The notes under the pieces were generated by a model. It had not been told where the DNA came from and did no database searches. It saw nothing but the letters and a program-made list of their open reading frames with translations. 64,000 nucleotides of DNA from NCBI GenBank assembly GCA_026391735.1, contig JAPLDL010000019.1:186001-250000 (forward strand), in the 5' to 3' direction. Positions 25,856 to 34,897 of this stretch are shown one piece after another (positions within the stretch are counted from its first letter, which is position 1; each line of letters starts with the position of its first letter). The translations under genes were made by a program, and so were the position numbers. The DNA comes from Bacteroidota bacterium. Its GTDB lineage: Bacteria > Bacteroidota > Bacteroidia > Bacteroidales > FEN-979.

Positions 25856-25952
25856 GGAAATTTTTTATGCCGGCAAGACTCTGACAGGCCGATTGATGTA
25901 ATTGTTTCATTTTATTGTAATAAATTTAAACCATAATCGTCTTACTTCCAGA

Positions 25953-26468
25953 ATGAACCTGCAGGACTTCAATACAAAAGTCTATCCTTTAAAGGATAAA
26001 ATATTCCGGTTTGCCAGGCGTATGCTTGATCAGACAGAAGAGGCTGAGGATCTCGTACAGGAAGTATTCATCAGGATGTGGAAGATACGTGAGAAGCTCG
26101 ACGAATACAGAAGCCTTGAAGCCCTGGCAATGATCACAACGAAAAATCTTTGCCTGGATAAACTGAAAGCAAAAAAATTTCCGCTGGAAAGCTTTAATGA
26201 CCAGCGTTGGTACATTGAAACAATTGCAGAGGAAACCTTGCCAGATCATTCCGACTTTGTTCTGGGGGTCAAAGAGGCAATGAATACTTTGCCTGAACAA
26301 TCCAGGATGATCGTTCATTTGAGGGATATAGAGGGTTACGAGTTCGGGGAGATCGCAGAAATAATGGACATGCAGGAAAATGCTATCCGTGTTGCACTCT
26401 CAAGGGCCCGTAAACGAATCCGTGAGATTCTTATTAATAGTAAAAAATATGAATACCAAAGAAATTGA
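25953..26468 (+). CDS. ECF-family RNA polymerase sigma factor
   Basis: 171-residue sigma-70 family factor. Region 2 (about residues 15-80; FRFARRMLDQTEEAEDLVQEVFIRMWKI) binds the -10 element and core enzyme. Region 4 (about 110-165; LPEQSRMIVHLRDIEGYEFGEIAEIMDM, then VRVALSRARKRIR-type helix) binds -35. The ATG at 25953 is preferred to 25902 because family members begin close to the FNTKVYPLKDKIFR segment. It overlaps the next gene by 20 nt, so the likely regulator or partner is 26449-27021. Confidence 0.93.
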   Translation: MNLQDFNTKVYPLKDKIFRFARRMLDQTEEAEDLVQEVFIRMWKIREKLDEYRSLEALAMITTKNLCLDKLKAKKFPLESFNDQRWYIETIAEETLPDHSDFVLGVKEAMNTLPEQSRMIVHLRDIEGYEFGEIAEIMDMQENAIRVALSRARKRIREILINSKKYEYQRN

Positions 26469-27021
26469 GGAACTTCTTGAGAAGTATTACGAAGGAGAGA
26501 CATCACTCGCTGAAGAAAACAGTTTAAAAGAGTTCTTCTCAGGGGATGATATTCCTGGCCATCTCCTGGTTCATAAGCCTTTATTCCGGTTTTTAAAGGA
26601 AGAAGCCACGAAGTCCATGAATGAAGAAAGTCAGGAGGCCAGCCTTACACGTCATATCGAAAAGTACAGGGCAGAAACATCAATAGTTAAGACTCATCCG
26701 GGCAGGAAAAGGTTATTTTACCTCAGTGGTATGGCCGCCACACTGCTGATTCTGTTCAGCCTGGTTTTCGTGATCAGAAACGAGGTAGGCAGGCGTAACC
26801 ATAACAGGGATGTGAATTCTTCAACTGAGTTGGCATACGCCCAAACAAAGCAGGCATTACTGTTTGTTTCTGTGGGTCTGAATACCGGACTGGATGCGGT
26901 TCGGCATTTTAAAACCCTGGATAATGCCATGGGCCAAATTCAAAAGATTAATAAATTCTATGATTATCAAACCCAATTTATCAACCCGGAATGGATAAAA
27001 GATCCTTCCATAAACAAATGA
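26449..27021 (+). CDS. Single-pass membrane protein, putative anti-sigma partner
   Basis: 190-residue protein: a cytoplasmic N-terminal part of about 85 residues (MNTKEIEELLEKYYEGETSLAEE, a pattern common at the start of Bacteroidota anti-sigma-like proteins), one membrane segment (about 88-106, LSGMAATLLILFSLVFVI), and an extracytoplasmic tail of about 80 residues. Overlap with the ECF sigma gene and this topology suggest it binds and restrains the sigma factor, but no zinc-binding ZAS motif is visible. The ATG at 26449 is chosen by homology of the opening motif. Confidence 0.7.
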   Translation: MNTKEIEELLEKYYEGETSLAEENSLKEFFSGDDIPGHLLVHKPLFRFLKEEATKSMNEESQEASLTRHIEKYRAETSIVKTHPGRKRLFYLSGMAATLLILFSLVFVIRNEVGRRNHNRDVNSSTELAYAQTKQALLFVSVGLNTGLDAVRHFKTLDNAMGQIQKINKFYDYQTQFINPEWIKDPSINK

Positions 27022-27025
27022 ACCA

Positions 27026-27595
27026 ATGAAAACAAGAATCATCACTTTATTTTTTACTGCATTCCTGATACCTCTGTATATGAATGCACAAAGTCCGCTT
27101 GAAAAAGTTTTTCCTAAATATTCAGGCCAGGACAGATTTACAACCGTCAGCATCTCAAAGGAGATGTTCACCCAGATGTTGGGTATGATGGCTAATCAGA
27201 ATGACTCGTCAGCAAAGGAAATGAAAAATATTATTGATAAACTGACAGGACTTAAGGTCATCACCTACGATATTGACACAACCGATTACACCAAAGCAGT
27301 TTCAATTTATAACGAATGGGCAGGTCTTTTCCCTGCCGCGACATATAAGGAACTGATGGCAGTTACCGAAGGCCGTGACAATTATAAATTTATGACCAGG
27401 CAGGATGCCGACGGGAAGATCAGCGAAATGGTCATGCTGATGAAAGGAAAGAAAGAACTTGTCGTGCTCTGCCTTACCGGGGTTATAGATATGTCAAATG
27501 TTTCCAAGATCTCCCGCTCTATGGGAATTCATGGGATGGAAGGGTTCCAGCATATGCATCAGCATCACCAGGGTCCACCTCCCGACAAAAAGTAA
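27026..27595 (+). CDS. DUF4252 exported protein
   Basis: 189-residue exported protein with a signal peptide (FTAFLIPLYMNAQS). The DUF4252 pattern follows: FTTVSISKEMFTQMLGMM, LKVITYDIDTTDYTKAV, and KELVVLCLTGVIDMSNVSKIS. The C-terminus is His-rich (GFQHMHQHHQGPP), which could bind metal. DUF4252 genes are often found with ECF sigma factors in Bacteroidota, as here; the function is unknown. Its start is 4 nt after the previous stop. A strong hairpin terminator follows at 27621-27652. Confidence 0.85.
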   Translation: MKTRIITLFFTAFLIPLYMNAQSPLEKVFPKYSGQDRFTTVSISKEMFTQMLGMMANQNDSSAKEMKNIIDKLTGLKVITYDIDTTDYTKAVSIYNEWAGLFPAATYKELMAVTEGRDNYKFMTRQDADGKISEMVMLMKGKKELVVLCLTGVIDMSNVSKISRSMGIHGMEGFQHMHQHHQGPPPDKK

Positions 27596-27620
27596 AGCAT
27601 TACCAAACTCTCATAAACTT

Positions 27621-27652
27621 AAAGCGGTCCTGTGGTAACACAGGGTCGCTTT
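27621..27652. terminator. Bidirectional hairpin terminator
   Basis: AAAGCG...CCTGTG and CACAGG...CGCTTT form a stem of about 13 bp around a GTAA loop between the convergent genes 27026-27595 and 27651-29744. It is followed by TTTAATTT on the plus strand. Confidence 0.7.
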
Positions 27653-29744
27653 AATTTATCCTGATGCGGAGTTGGACTGCGAGATCCAGTCTCCAGTTCG
27701 CATCGATCTGATCAGGGCCGCTGCTTATGATGTTTTTGTCGTTGTACCTTGTAAGCCCTGATTTGAGGCTGACTGCCAGATGCCTGCCCGGGGTATAACT
27801 CAAAAACAGGCAAGCCCTGATACCTCGCCCGTAAAATGCCGGCATCGAATATCCATAAAGCACATCCTGTTCATACGCCCATATTCTCGCGCTATAATCG
27901 GGGCAATCAAATACAGAATAACGGAAACTCAATTTCAAAGGAAACTTTAATGGTTTCCAGGAGAGATCCTGGAACATCAGCCAGCCGGTTGCAGCCCGAA
28001 AAGAATATTGCCAGGACTCTTTAAATTCAATTCTGCTTTGCATGACAACCGAATGTGAAACAATCCAGTTCAGCTGGATTCGGTAATCATAAATGCATTG
28101 GCCTCCCGTTGCATGAATTATGTCATTTTCTTCTGAAATGTTTGTTTCCCCTGAGGAATATCTAAACCGCAGTATTAGATTCAGGCTTTTATGCACAGGC
28201 CAGTTCAGCATCGCACCTAATTCGTTGCCGGAAGATGGAGAGTTTATACCATATTTTGCCCAGGGGTAACTGCAAAAATCGGCAAATGCGCTGAGATTTA
28301 ATTGCCAGGGAAGACTTGCCGTAAGGCTTAGGAACCAGGCTCTTTCATTAGAGTTTGAGCTGTTCTGGCCAAAGCAGTTAGAATACATGTTCTGGAAGCC
28401 TGGCGGATAGTTACGATACAGGATAACAGCACTCACCCTTGGATCGGGGTTCAGGTTTAAAGCAGTAATCCATGCGACGCAACCATTCCTGCTTCGGCTT
28501 ACCTCCCCAGATACCCTCAGAAACCTGTAAAAAATGTTGAAATCGGCTCCCGTTACCAGGTTGTTTTTTCCCGAAAATGAAAATTGATTGTAAAGTGTTG
28601 GTTGCGGCTTATAAGAAACGCCCAGAGAAGACGAACAGGCAGTGATCCCCAGGCTGAAAAAGTTTCCTCTGAAACTCAAATTCCCCCCGATAATAAGTTC
28701 CGGAACCTGAGCTCTTTTTTTGATCTCAGAAATACTCCGATGATAACCAGTTTCAACGAAAGAGCTGAAAAACAGTGCTTTGCCTGAAAAGGCATCTGCC
28801 CCAATTACAGTTGCATCCCGTTGACGATATGAACAAAACCCGCTCAGAGAAAATCGGCTGATTCCCAGGTTAACAGCAAGGCCTCGCAATATGTTACTTT
28901 CAGAAACCGATTGGGTCGGCCTGATGCCCCCGCCTCCTGTGAACTCCTGTTTAAATCCCGGATAAGTGCCCAGGGTACCCCCGTTATTGAATGTTAATCC
29001 AAGTCCCCATCCTGCCCGGAAATTACCGATGATCAGGCGCCGGAGTGTTCGTTTACCTGAGTAGCATACATACCCGGAATAATAATCCATCCCGTTTTTC
29101 TGAGCTCCGGCAAAAAATTGCTCACCAGGGTCTTTATCCCCTGAAAAACCGATAGCAATTTGCCCGCCAAAGGAATAAGTATACCTGAAACTAACACCGT
29201 ATGGACTGCCTGGATAGGTTGCGGCCGCAACGGACATATCCTGCGATTCCTGCGGCCGGTAACCGTTTGGCCTTGGGAAGAAAGTACCGGCCGTGATCAG
29301 CAGCTCGTTTTTGCCATATTTTGCCAGGTTACCAAAAGTAAGCGGAAGGGAATGAGAAACCGTTGGGAAGCAGATATATTGATTGATCCTCCTGATCGTT
29401 ATAGAGTCAAATCCCGGTACACTCAGCAATTCATAAACCGAAAATACTTCCCCGTATTGCTTCAGATAATCCATCAGATCTTTGCGCTGTGTTCCATTTA
29501 GAAAAGGTATTCTTGCGAGGTCTTCCTCTGTCGCCGTGTTCAGGTTTACCGGCTTCCACTTCGTTTCATCCTGCTCCTCCATCATTAATTTCAAGGAATT
29601 TTCATTTTCAGGCTTCCAGTCGAAGTTTTCCAGGGCATCTGTTTGCCATTGAAGTGGGTCAGATTGTGCATGGGTTATGCGGCAATTAAACATAGCAAGG
29701 AGTATCAGGCATAAACAGACAGGGAGTAAACTATTGCATTTCAT
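27651..29744 (-). CDS. Exported helix-hairpin-helix and beta-barrel-like protein
   Basis: 697-residue exported protein. A signal peptide (residues 1-26) is followed by two helix-hairpin-helix motifs at about 65-135 (VNLNTATEEDLARIPFLNG and YELLSVPGFDSITIRRINQY), the ComEA-like type normally used for non-specific DNA binding. Residues about 140-697 have alternating aromatic and polar strands typical of an outer-membrane beta-barrel (ISRFSLSGFCSYRQ, LSVSLKSGLTRYND-like strands). Such HhH-barrel proteins recur in Bacteroidota; a role in DNA handling at the cell surface is only a guess. An exported barrel-like protein (29763-30605) is encoded 18 nt upstream on the same strand. Confidence 0.75.
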   Translation of the reverse strand: MKCNSLLPVCLCLILLAMFNCRITHAQSDPLQWQTDALENFDWKPENENSLKLMMEEQDETKWKPVNLNTATEEDLARIPFLNGTQRKDLMDYLKQYGEVFSVYELLSVPGFDSITIRRINQYICFPTVSHSLPLTFGNLAKYGKNELLITAGTFFPRPNGYRPQESQDMSVAAATYPGSPYGVSFRYTYSFGGQIAIGFSGDKDPGEQFFAGAQKNGMDYYSGYVCYSGKRTLRRLIIGNFRAGWGLGLTFNNGGTLGTYPGFKQEFTGGGGIRPTQSVSESNILRGLAVNLGISRFSLSGFCSYRQRDATVIGADAFSGKALFFSSFVETGYHRSISEIKKRAQVPELIIGGNLSFRGNFFSLGITACSSSLGVSYKPQPTLYNQFSFSGKNNLVTGADFNIFYRFLRVSGEVSRSRNGCVAWITALNLNPDPRVSAVILYRNYPPGFQNMYSNCFGQNSSNSNERAWFLSLTASLPWQLNLSAFADFCSYPWAKYGINSPSSGNELGAMLNWPVHKSLNLILRFRYSSGETNISEENDIIHATGGQCIYDYRIQLNWIVSHSVVMQSRIEFKESWQYSFRAATGWLMFQDLSWKPLKFPLKLSFRYSVFDCPDYSARIWAYEQDVLYGYSMPAFYGRGIRACLFLSYTPGRHLAVSLKSGLTRYNDKNIISSGPDQIDANWRLDLAVQLRIRIN

Positions 29745-29762
29745 TTTCTGCGGATGAAGACG

Positions 29763-30605
29763 TTATTTTTTAAATAGGAACTGGAGGGATACCGCCGGAC
29801 TGAAACCCAGCACCTGGTTGTATTCAGAGGCAAAATCGACAGAGAAGCGTTTAAGAACAATCCCTGCCCCTATGCTGAGACGGAAAGGAGCTGTTGCAAT
29901 TCCGGCCCTGGCCGACAGGATACCGGCAAACCTCCATTCACCGCCTATCCTGGCACAGGCTTTACCCTCCGGGCCTTTCTCGATCTCAGCCGATACCAGG
30001 ATCTCTTTGGTAAAAGAATATGAAAGCCCCAGTTGATATAGAACCGGCAGAGTTTCCCCGGTAGCTGTAATCAGTTTAACTGGCACCGGGTTGATGCAAT
30101 GAAAGGCTACCACTATTTGTTTGGCCGGCTTGAAAATCAGTCCCCCCTCGCAGTTGATGGCGTTTTTTGATCCGTAACCGTCGGCGATCATAAAGCGGTA
30201 ATAAACCAGCTGTATCCCGGCTGAAAAGCGCTTCCCGAATTTTCTTGCGTAACCGATGCCTGTTTTCAGCTCACTGTAAATTCCGGAGCCGAAATGAAGG
30301 CAGGTCAATGAAAAAGAGCCGGGTCTGAGGCATGCCGAGACAACCAGGGCCTTGCACGACAATTCACTTACCATAAAGCGATTCTCGAAATAAGCACCAC
30401 AGAAGATGCCCTCGTTAAATGCATTTCCTGCCTGGTTGTTGGCGGCCGACCATTGATCGGCCAAAGCAACTGAAAGTCCCGAAAGCCCTGCCGCCCTGCC
30501 TCCCAAAGGCCTGTACTCACCTGCAGCATAACCCTCCGTCACGATCATAAGGATCATCACGAACTTCATCACGTCTTTCAACACTATTTTTATGACGTTT
30601 TCCAT
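29763..30605 (-). CDS. Exported PorV/PorQ-like barrel protein
   Basis: 280-residue protein with an N-terminal signal sequence (about residues 13-28, MKFVMILMIVTEGYAAG) and the opening GGRAAGLSGLSVALADQWSAANNQAG, the pattern that starts PorV/PorQ/UPF0164-type outer-membrane barrels. The remainder alternates strand-like segments ending VSLQFLFKK. PorV and PorQ belong to the type IX secretion apparatus, but many relatives have other roles, so the exact job is unclear. A purine-rich AGGAGG lies just before the ATG at 30605; an ATG at 30569 would give a more typical signal peptide. It is followed by the HhH-barrel gene. Confidence 0.65.
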   Translation of the reverse strand: MENVIKIVLKDVMKFVMILMIVTEGYAAGEYRPLGGRAAGLSGLSVALADQWSAANNQAGNAFNEGIFCGAYFENRFMVSELSCKALVVSACLRPGSFSLTCLHFGSGIYSELKTGIGYARKFGKRFSAGIQLVYYRFMIADGYGSKNAINCEGGLIFKPAKQIVVAFHCINPVPVKLITATGETLPVLYQLGLSYSFTKEILVSAEIEKGPEGKACARIGGEWRFAGILSARAGIATAPFRLSIGAGIVLKRFSVDFASEYNQVLGFSPAVSLQFLFKK

Positions 30606-30747
30606 CTCCTCCTTTTCTACTTAATCCGTCATCCTCCAAAAAGTAATACGTCCAGGGGCAGGAGATTGCCTTAAATCTCATCCGCCTACTGAAATTTTAA
30701 TTAATTTTCAGGTCTGAATCGTAATCTGCGAAACAGGAAGCAACAGA

Positions 30748-31248
30748 ATGAGAATTGTATTAAGAAAAGCTGCCGGGGATGACTTGCCTGCCATTGTTGA
30801 GATACTGAATCATGGTATTAAAACAAGACATTCGGTGGGATACTTTGTAAGCCAGTCGGTTGATGAGATGAAAGACTGGTTTGAGGAACATACTGGCAGT
30901 GAACGGTATCCAATCCTGGTTGCTGAGGAAAACAAACAAATTACCGGATGGATCAGCCTGAGCCCTTATCGTAAGGGCAGGGAGGCATTTAACCGTACCG
31001 GGGAGATCAGTGCATACATCCATGAGGACTATCACAGAAAGGGATTGGGTCAGATGCTTCTCGATGCTATCCTGGTCTTCTCAGCCGAAAACAGTTTCAG
31101 CATCATTTTCGCGATTGTCCTTGACAGGAACACTCCGAGCATAAAATTGCTTGAGAAAAACGGGTTTGAACGCTGGGCTTTCCTTCCGGAAGTGGCCGAA
31201 ATTGACGGAGTGCTGTTAAATCACATTTATTTCGGCAAAAGGCTGTAA
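30748..31248 (+). CDS. GNAT N-acetyltransferase
   Basis: 166-residue cytoplasmic GNAT enzyme that transfers acetyl from acetyl-CoA. It resembles the phosphinothricin-acetyltransferase-like subgroup: IRKA-type opening (MRIVLRKAAGDDLPAIVEILNHG), WISLSPYRKGREAFNRTGEIS, then the acetyl-CoA loop YIHEDYHRKGLGQMLLDAIL (about residues 90-110) and LLEKNGFERWAFLPEVAEIDG. The acceptor is unknown. A second GNAT gene starts 6 nt after it, so the two are probably co-transcribed. Confidence 0.88.
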   Translation: MRIVLRKAAGDDLPAIVEILNHGIKTRHSVGYFVSQSVDEMKDWFEEHTGSERYPILVAEENKQITGWISLSPYRKGREAFNRTGEISAYIHEDYHRKGLGQMLLDAILVFSAENSFSIIFAIVLDRNTPSIKLLEKNGFERWAFLPEVAEIDGVLLNHIYFGKRL

Positions 31249-31254
31249 AAGACC

Positions 31255-31827
31255 ATGGGAACAAACTGCGGATCGCTTAGAATTTCAATAGATACAATTC
31301 CCGGATTGCCTGTTTCGCTTCGTGTATGGAATAACTCTGATTTACCTGCATTGCTGAAGTATGCAAATAATAAAGCTATCGCAGGCAACCTGCGCGACGC
31401 TTTCCCTTTTCCGTATACACAGAAGGATGCATTGCGCTTTCTTGAAATGGCTCTGCCCGGCAATCCGCATCTCCTTATCTTAGCTATTGACTGTAAAGGG
31501 GAAGCTATTGGTAGTGTCGGGGCTACTCTAGGACAGGATGTATACCGAAAAAACATGGAGATCGGTTACTGGCTGGCCGAACCGTTCTGGGGACAGGGTA
31601 TTATGACGGGAGTGATTCGAAAGTTCACTTCGCATCTGTGGCTAACCTATGATGTACACCGCATATATGCCGAACCCTACGCTAATAATCTGGCGTCGCG
31701 AAAAGTCCTTGAAAAGGCTGGGTTTAGCTGCGAAGCGATCTTTAAACAGAATATTATTAAACACGGAGAATATCTCGACAGCTGTATTTATTCAATTCTT
31801 AGAGAGGAGTTAAATCAATCATCCTGA
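31255..31827 (+). CDS. GNAT N-acetyltransferase, RimJ/RimL type
   Basis: 190-residue GNAT enzyme of the RimJ/RimL-like group: LRVWNNSDLPALLKYANNKAIAGNLRDAFPFPYTQKDALRFLE at the front, then EIGYWLAEPFWGQGIMTGVIRKF (acetyl-CoA loop) and RIYAEPYANNLASRKVLEKAGF. Relatives acetylate N-termini of ribosomal proteins or small amines; the substrate here cannot be told. It lies 6 nt after the first GNAT gene. Confidence 0.88.
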   Translation: MGTNCGSLRISIDTIPGLPVSLRVWNNSDLPALLKYANNKAIAGNLRDAFPFPYTQKDALRFLEMALPGNPHLLILAIDCKGEAIGSVGATLGQDVYRKNMEIGYWLAEPFWGQGIMTGVIRKFTSHLWLTYDVHRIYAEPYANNLASRKVLEKAGFSCEAIFKQNIIKHGEYLDSCIYSILREELNQSS

Positions 31828-31852
31828 AATATCAATTTAATATATCTGTACT

Positions 31853-32512
31853 ATGGACCCTATTATTCTGGATTTCCTGCGCCAATTAAAGGAAAACAAT
31901 AACCGCGAATGGTTTCAAGCCAACAAAAAAATGTATGATACCGCAAAGCTTGAAATGGAGGCTTTTGTGGATAATCTTATCCCGATGATGGCGGTATTCG
32001 AACCTTCGATTAAGTTTGTAAGTGCTAAAGAATGCATGTTCAGGATCTTCAGGGATGTGCGTTTTTCGAAGGATAAATCGCCTTATAAAACCAATATGGG
32101 TGCCTGGATCACGAAAGGAGGACGTAAAAGTTCCGGTCCAGGCTATTACCTCCATATTCAACCGGGGGAGTCAATGCTTGCAGGCGGTGTTTACATGCCA
32201 GAGACCGATCAACTGAAGAAAATAAGGCAGGAGATCTATTATAATGCTGAGGAGTTTAAGGCAATCCTTGAAAACAAGAATGCGAAAAAATACTTTACCG
32301 GACTGTCCGATTGGGATAAGCAGAAGCTTCCCCCCAGGGACTTTCCGAAAGATTTTCCCGATATAGACCTTCTGAAAAACAGGCACTATACGGTTGCATG
32401 TATGCTTAGTGATAACCAGGTAATTGAAAAGGATTTCTCAAAACTTGTAGTGAAAGTTTTCGGACTTATGAAACCTTTGAATGTGTTCCTGGAAAGGGCT
32501 CTGAACGGTTGA
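31853..32512 (+). CDS. DUF2461 protein
   Basis: 219-residue soluble protein of the DUF2461/TIGR02453 family: FLRQLKENNNREWFQANKKMYD at the front, CMFRIFRDVRFSKDKSPYKTNMGAWI (about residues 60-85) and GYYLHIQPGESMLAGGVYMP. Function is unknown. It ends exactly one base before the end of psd on the other strand, so the two genes are convergent with no gap and no terminator. Confidence 0.92.
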   Translation: MDPIILDFLRQLKENNNREWFQANKKMYDTAKLEMEAFVDNLIPMMAVFEPSIKFVSAKECMFRIFRDVRFSKDKSPYKTNMGAWITKGGRKSSGPGYYLHIQPGESMLAGGVYMPETDQLKKIRQEIYYNAEEFKAILENKNAKKYFTGLSDWDKQKLPPRDFPKDFPDIDLLKNRHYTVACMLSDNQVIEKDFSKLVVKVFGLMKPLNVFLERALNG

Positions 32513-33172
32513 TTAATCAAACCTGCCGATAATTGTCTGCTTACCTGTCACTTTCTGCCCGAGTTTGACGTCAAGTTTGGTGTTAACCGGCAGGAGGAGG
32601 TCAACCCTGGAGCCGAATTTTATGAACCCAAGTTCTTCACCCTGGCTTACCGGTTCACCAACCCTGGGATAACATTTTATACGCCTCGCCATGGCCCCAG
32701 CAATCTGGCGGATGAGTACTTTTTGCTTTATCCCAGTTTCAATAACGGTCGTAGCCCTTTCATTTTCAAGTGAAGCCTTGGGATTAAAAGCTACCATGTG
32801 TTTACCGGGATGGTAAAAATAATATTTGATCTCTCCGTCGACAGGGAACCAGTTTACATGAACGTTGGTTGCCGACATAAAGATCGAGACCTGTATCCTT
32901 TCGTCCTTGAAATATTCAGGTTCAATGGTTCTTTCAATAACGACAACTTTGCCGTCGGCCGGTGAAAGGATATGGTTGTTCCCGCTGTTGGCATCCCTTT
33001 TTGGAGACCTGAAAAACCTCACTATCATAAGGGAAAACCAGAGACCAATAATGTAAAGAAAATAATGGAACCAGGTCTGTTGGGGGAAAATATGATTAAC
33101 GCCAAGGATAACAGCAATTACAAAAAGAAATACTATGATGATCGTTTTGTATCCTTCACGGTGTATAGTCAT
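32513..33172 (-). CDS. psd: Phosphatidylserine decarboxylase, short type
   Basis: 219-residue membrane-associated enzyme that makes phosphatidylethanolamine from phosphatidylserine. Two hydrophobic segments are at about residues 10-45. LSPADGKVVVIERT and VSIFMSATNVHVNWFPVDGEI follow. The self-cleavage region reads KFGSRVDLLLP near residue 185; the Ser of GS would become the pyruvoyl group, in place of LGST of the E. coli type. Last gene of the operon rsfS-ftsH-LUD-DUF2007-cdsA-psd; it starts 1 nt after cdsA, the enzyme that makes CDP-diacylglycerol. Confidence 0.93.
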   Translation of the reverse strand: MTIHREGYKTIIIVFLFVIAVILGVNHIFPQQTWFHYFLYIIGLWFSLMIVRFFRSPKRDANSGNNHILSPADGKVVVIERTIEPEYFKDERIQVSIFMSATNVHVNWFPVDGEIKYYFYHPGKHMVAFNPKASLENERATTVIETGIKQKVLIRQIAGAMARRIKCYPRVGEPVSQGEELGFIKFGSRVDLLLPVNTKLDVKLGQKVTGKQTIIGRFD

Positions 33173-33173
33173 C

Positions 33174-34019
33174 CTATAAAATATTTCTTAAAACAAAATA
33201 CAAAAATACAAAAGGAGCTGAAATAAAAAAGGTATCAAAGCGATCGAGTATTCCCCCATGCCCGGGCAGGATAGTTCCGGAGTCTTTGATATTGAGGCTT
33301 CGTTTTAACAAAGATTCAGCCAGGTCGCCAAAAGAGCCGAAAATTACGACAAGTAAAGCGAGTACAAGCCAGTCGGTCAGGCTTATCCCGGGTACCATAT
33401 AGCTTAATAACAACGAAGTAAGTGTGGTAACCAGAGCTCCGGCAATAGTTCCTTCCCAGGTTTTCTTCGGGGATATCCTTTCAAATAATTTATGTTTGCC
33501 GAATTGTTTTCCGAAAAGATAGGCCGCTGTATCATAGAACCAGGTAAGGGTAAAATATCCTGCCAGAAATGCGGGGAAACCAAACATACGGGTTGAAGAA
33601 GCTGAAACCATCAGGTTCAGCAGGGCAAGGGGTAAGGCGATATATAAAACCCCGGTTGTTGTTATGGCTATATTTTCAAGAGGTTTAGGCTTTTTTCTGT
33701 AGATTTCAATTATAAAGCACAAAAAGAACAAAGCCATAGCGGCATAAACAGGTAACAAACGAACAACTGAATCAACATCGCTCCCGCCCGAAGTATTGAC
33801 AAGGAATAAAAGAAGGTATATTATGCTTCCACTGATTGTTCCGTATATTTTCTGGGGCTGTATTTCATCGGAAGAGTAAAGCGTGAAAAATTCCCACATC
33901 CCCAGGATCGCTACGACAAGAAAAATGCCTGCAAAGAGCCAGGTGTTATACCATAATGAAAAAAGCAGCATAAAAACCATGCTGAGCCCCGTGATGGTGC
34001 GGGCCCAAAAATTACTCAT
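33174..34019 (-). CDS. cdsA: Phosphatidate cytidylyltransferase
   Basis: 281-residue inner-membrane enzyme that forms CDP-diacylglycerol from phosphatidic acid and CTP. About seven membrane segments are seen. The family signature is near the C-terminus (FGSFGDLAESLLKRSLNIKDSGTILPGHGGILDRFD). It overlaps the DUF2007 gene by 8 nt and precedes psd by 1 nt, so the two phospholipid enzymes are translated together. Confidence 0.95.
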   Translation of the reverse strand: MSNFWARTITGLSMVFMLLFSLWYNTWLFAGIFLVVAILGMWEFFTLYSSDEIQPQKIYGTISGSIIYLLLFLVNTSGGSDVDSVVRLLPVYAAMALFFLCFIIEIYRKKPKPLENIAITTTGVLYIALPLALLNLMVSASSTRMFGFPAFLAGYFTLTWFYDTAAYLFGKQFGKHKLFERISPKKTWEGTIAGALVTTLTSLLLSYMVPGISLTDWLVLALLVVIFGSFGDLAESLLKRSLNIKDSGTILPGHGGILDRFDTFFISAPFVFLYFVLRNIL

Positions 34020-34257
34020 CTTGTACGGCCCTTTCCATGATTTGCTTGGCGTTCAGGACCTCTTCGATGGGGACGAATAATTCGACTTCACCAAAAGCGA
34101 TATATGAGGAATCCTGTTTGTTGAGGATAACTGACGGTATTCCTTCTTCTTCAAGCATGCCCTTAATAATCTCAGCTTTATACAACAGGTTTGTGCTGAA
34201 TACAGCTTCCCAATGGGAATCGTGATCCTCAGGAAGATTGGGCATTCTGGTCGTCAA
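34012..34257 (-). CDS. DUF2007 small protein
   Basis: 81-residue soluble protein of the DUF2007 (putative signal-transducing) family: EAVFSTNLLYKAEIIKGMLEEEGIPSVILNKQ and FVPIEEVLNAKQIMERA. Its role is unknown. It overlaps the LUD gene by 29 nt and the cdsA gene by 8 nt; these overlaps point to coupled translation within the operon. Confidence 0.85.
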   Translation of the reverse strand: MTTRMPNLPEDHDSHWEAVFSTNLLYKAEIIKGMLEEEGIPSVILNKQDSSYIAFGEVELFVPIEEVLNAKQIMERAVQDE

Positions 34258-34885
34258 TTAGAAATACATAGAGTTCTCTTGGGCCATGTGCGCCCAGCAC
34301 AAGTGTCTTTTCGATATCGGCAGTCCTGCTGGGACCTGTTATCAAAGAGATCATCGAAGGATAATTATGATTGTATTTTTTACGGATCCCCGAAAGGGCA
34401 TGCTTCAGGTCGGGAACAAGTTGGGAAGTATATGCCAAAACAAGGTGTACTTCGGGGTATGCATTGATCTTCCGGCCAGGGCCCTGATGTGACGAAACCA
34501 TTACAGATCCAAGTCTGGCAATCAAATACTCACAGCGGGTGATGCCTATCTTTGACTCAAGGAATTCCTCCTGTTTAGAAACATAAGGAATGCCCGCTTC
34601 TTTAAGGATTCTTTGAATGATAGGGTCAAGACAGAAAAGCACTGACCAGTCTTTTTCGAGGATAAACTGTTTAAGCATGGTTGTAAATTCATCATCGCTC
34701 TCACAGTAAACAAATTTCCCTGAGACTTTTACGAGTTCCTGGGCAAAATTCACATCAAGCGGTTCAGTTATTTCCCTGAAAACCGAAGACTCCTGATCGA
34801 TGATAGGGTATGGAGGCTCTGTCTTCTCAATCAGTGCATCCCTGACTTTCTTAAGTACCTTCTCGCGAGAGGTGGATTCTTCCAT
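34229..34885 (-). CDS. LUD-domain protein, LutC/YkgG type
   Basis: 218-residue cytoplasmic protein of the LutC/YkgG family: QELVKVSGKFVYCESDDEF, GIPYVSKQEEF, then GITRCEYLIARLGSVMVSSHQGPGRK and ISLITGPSRTADIEKTLVLGAHGPREL (about residues 175-205). LutC is the small subunit of the LutABC lactate oxidase, but lutA and lutB are absent here. The gene sits between ftsH (12 nt) and DUF2007 in a Bacteroidota-typical order, so a lactate role is uncertain. Confidence 0.88.
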   Translation of the reverse strand: MEESTSREKVLKKVRDALIEKTEPPYPIIDQESSVFREITEPLDVNFAQELVKVSGKFVYCESDDEFTTMLKQFILEKDWSVLFCLDPIIQRILKEAGIPYVSKQEEFLESKIGITRCEYLIARLGSVMVSSHQGPGRKINAYPEVHLVLAYTSQLVPDLKHALSGIRKKYNHNYPSMISLITGPSRTADIEKTLVLGAHGPRELYVFLIDDQNAQSS

Positions 34886-34897
34886 CGTTTTTACTGC

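Noticed and set aside
34229-34885. LutABC lactate-oxidase locus
   Set aside because: Only the LutC-type protein is present; lutA and lutB are absent and the neighbours belong to ftsH and phospholipid synthesis.
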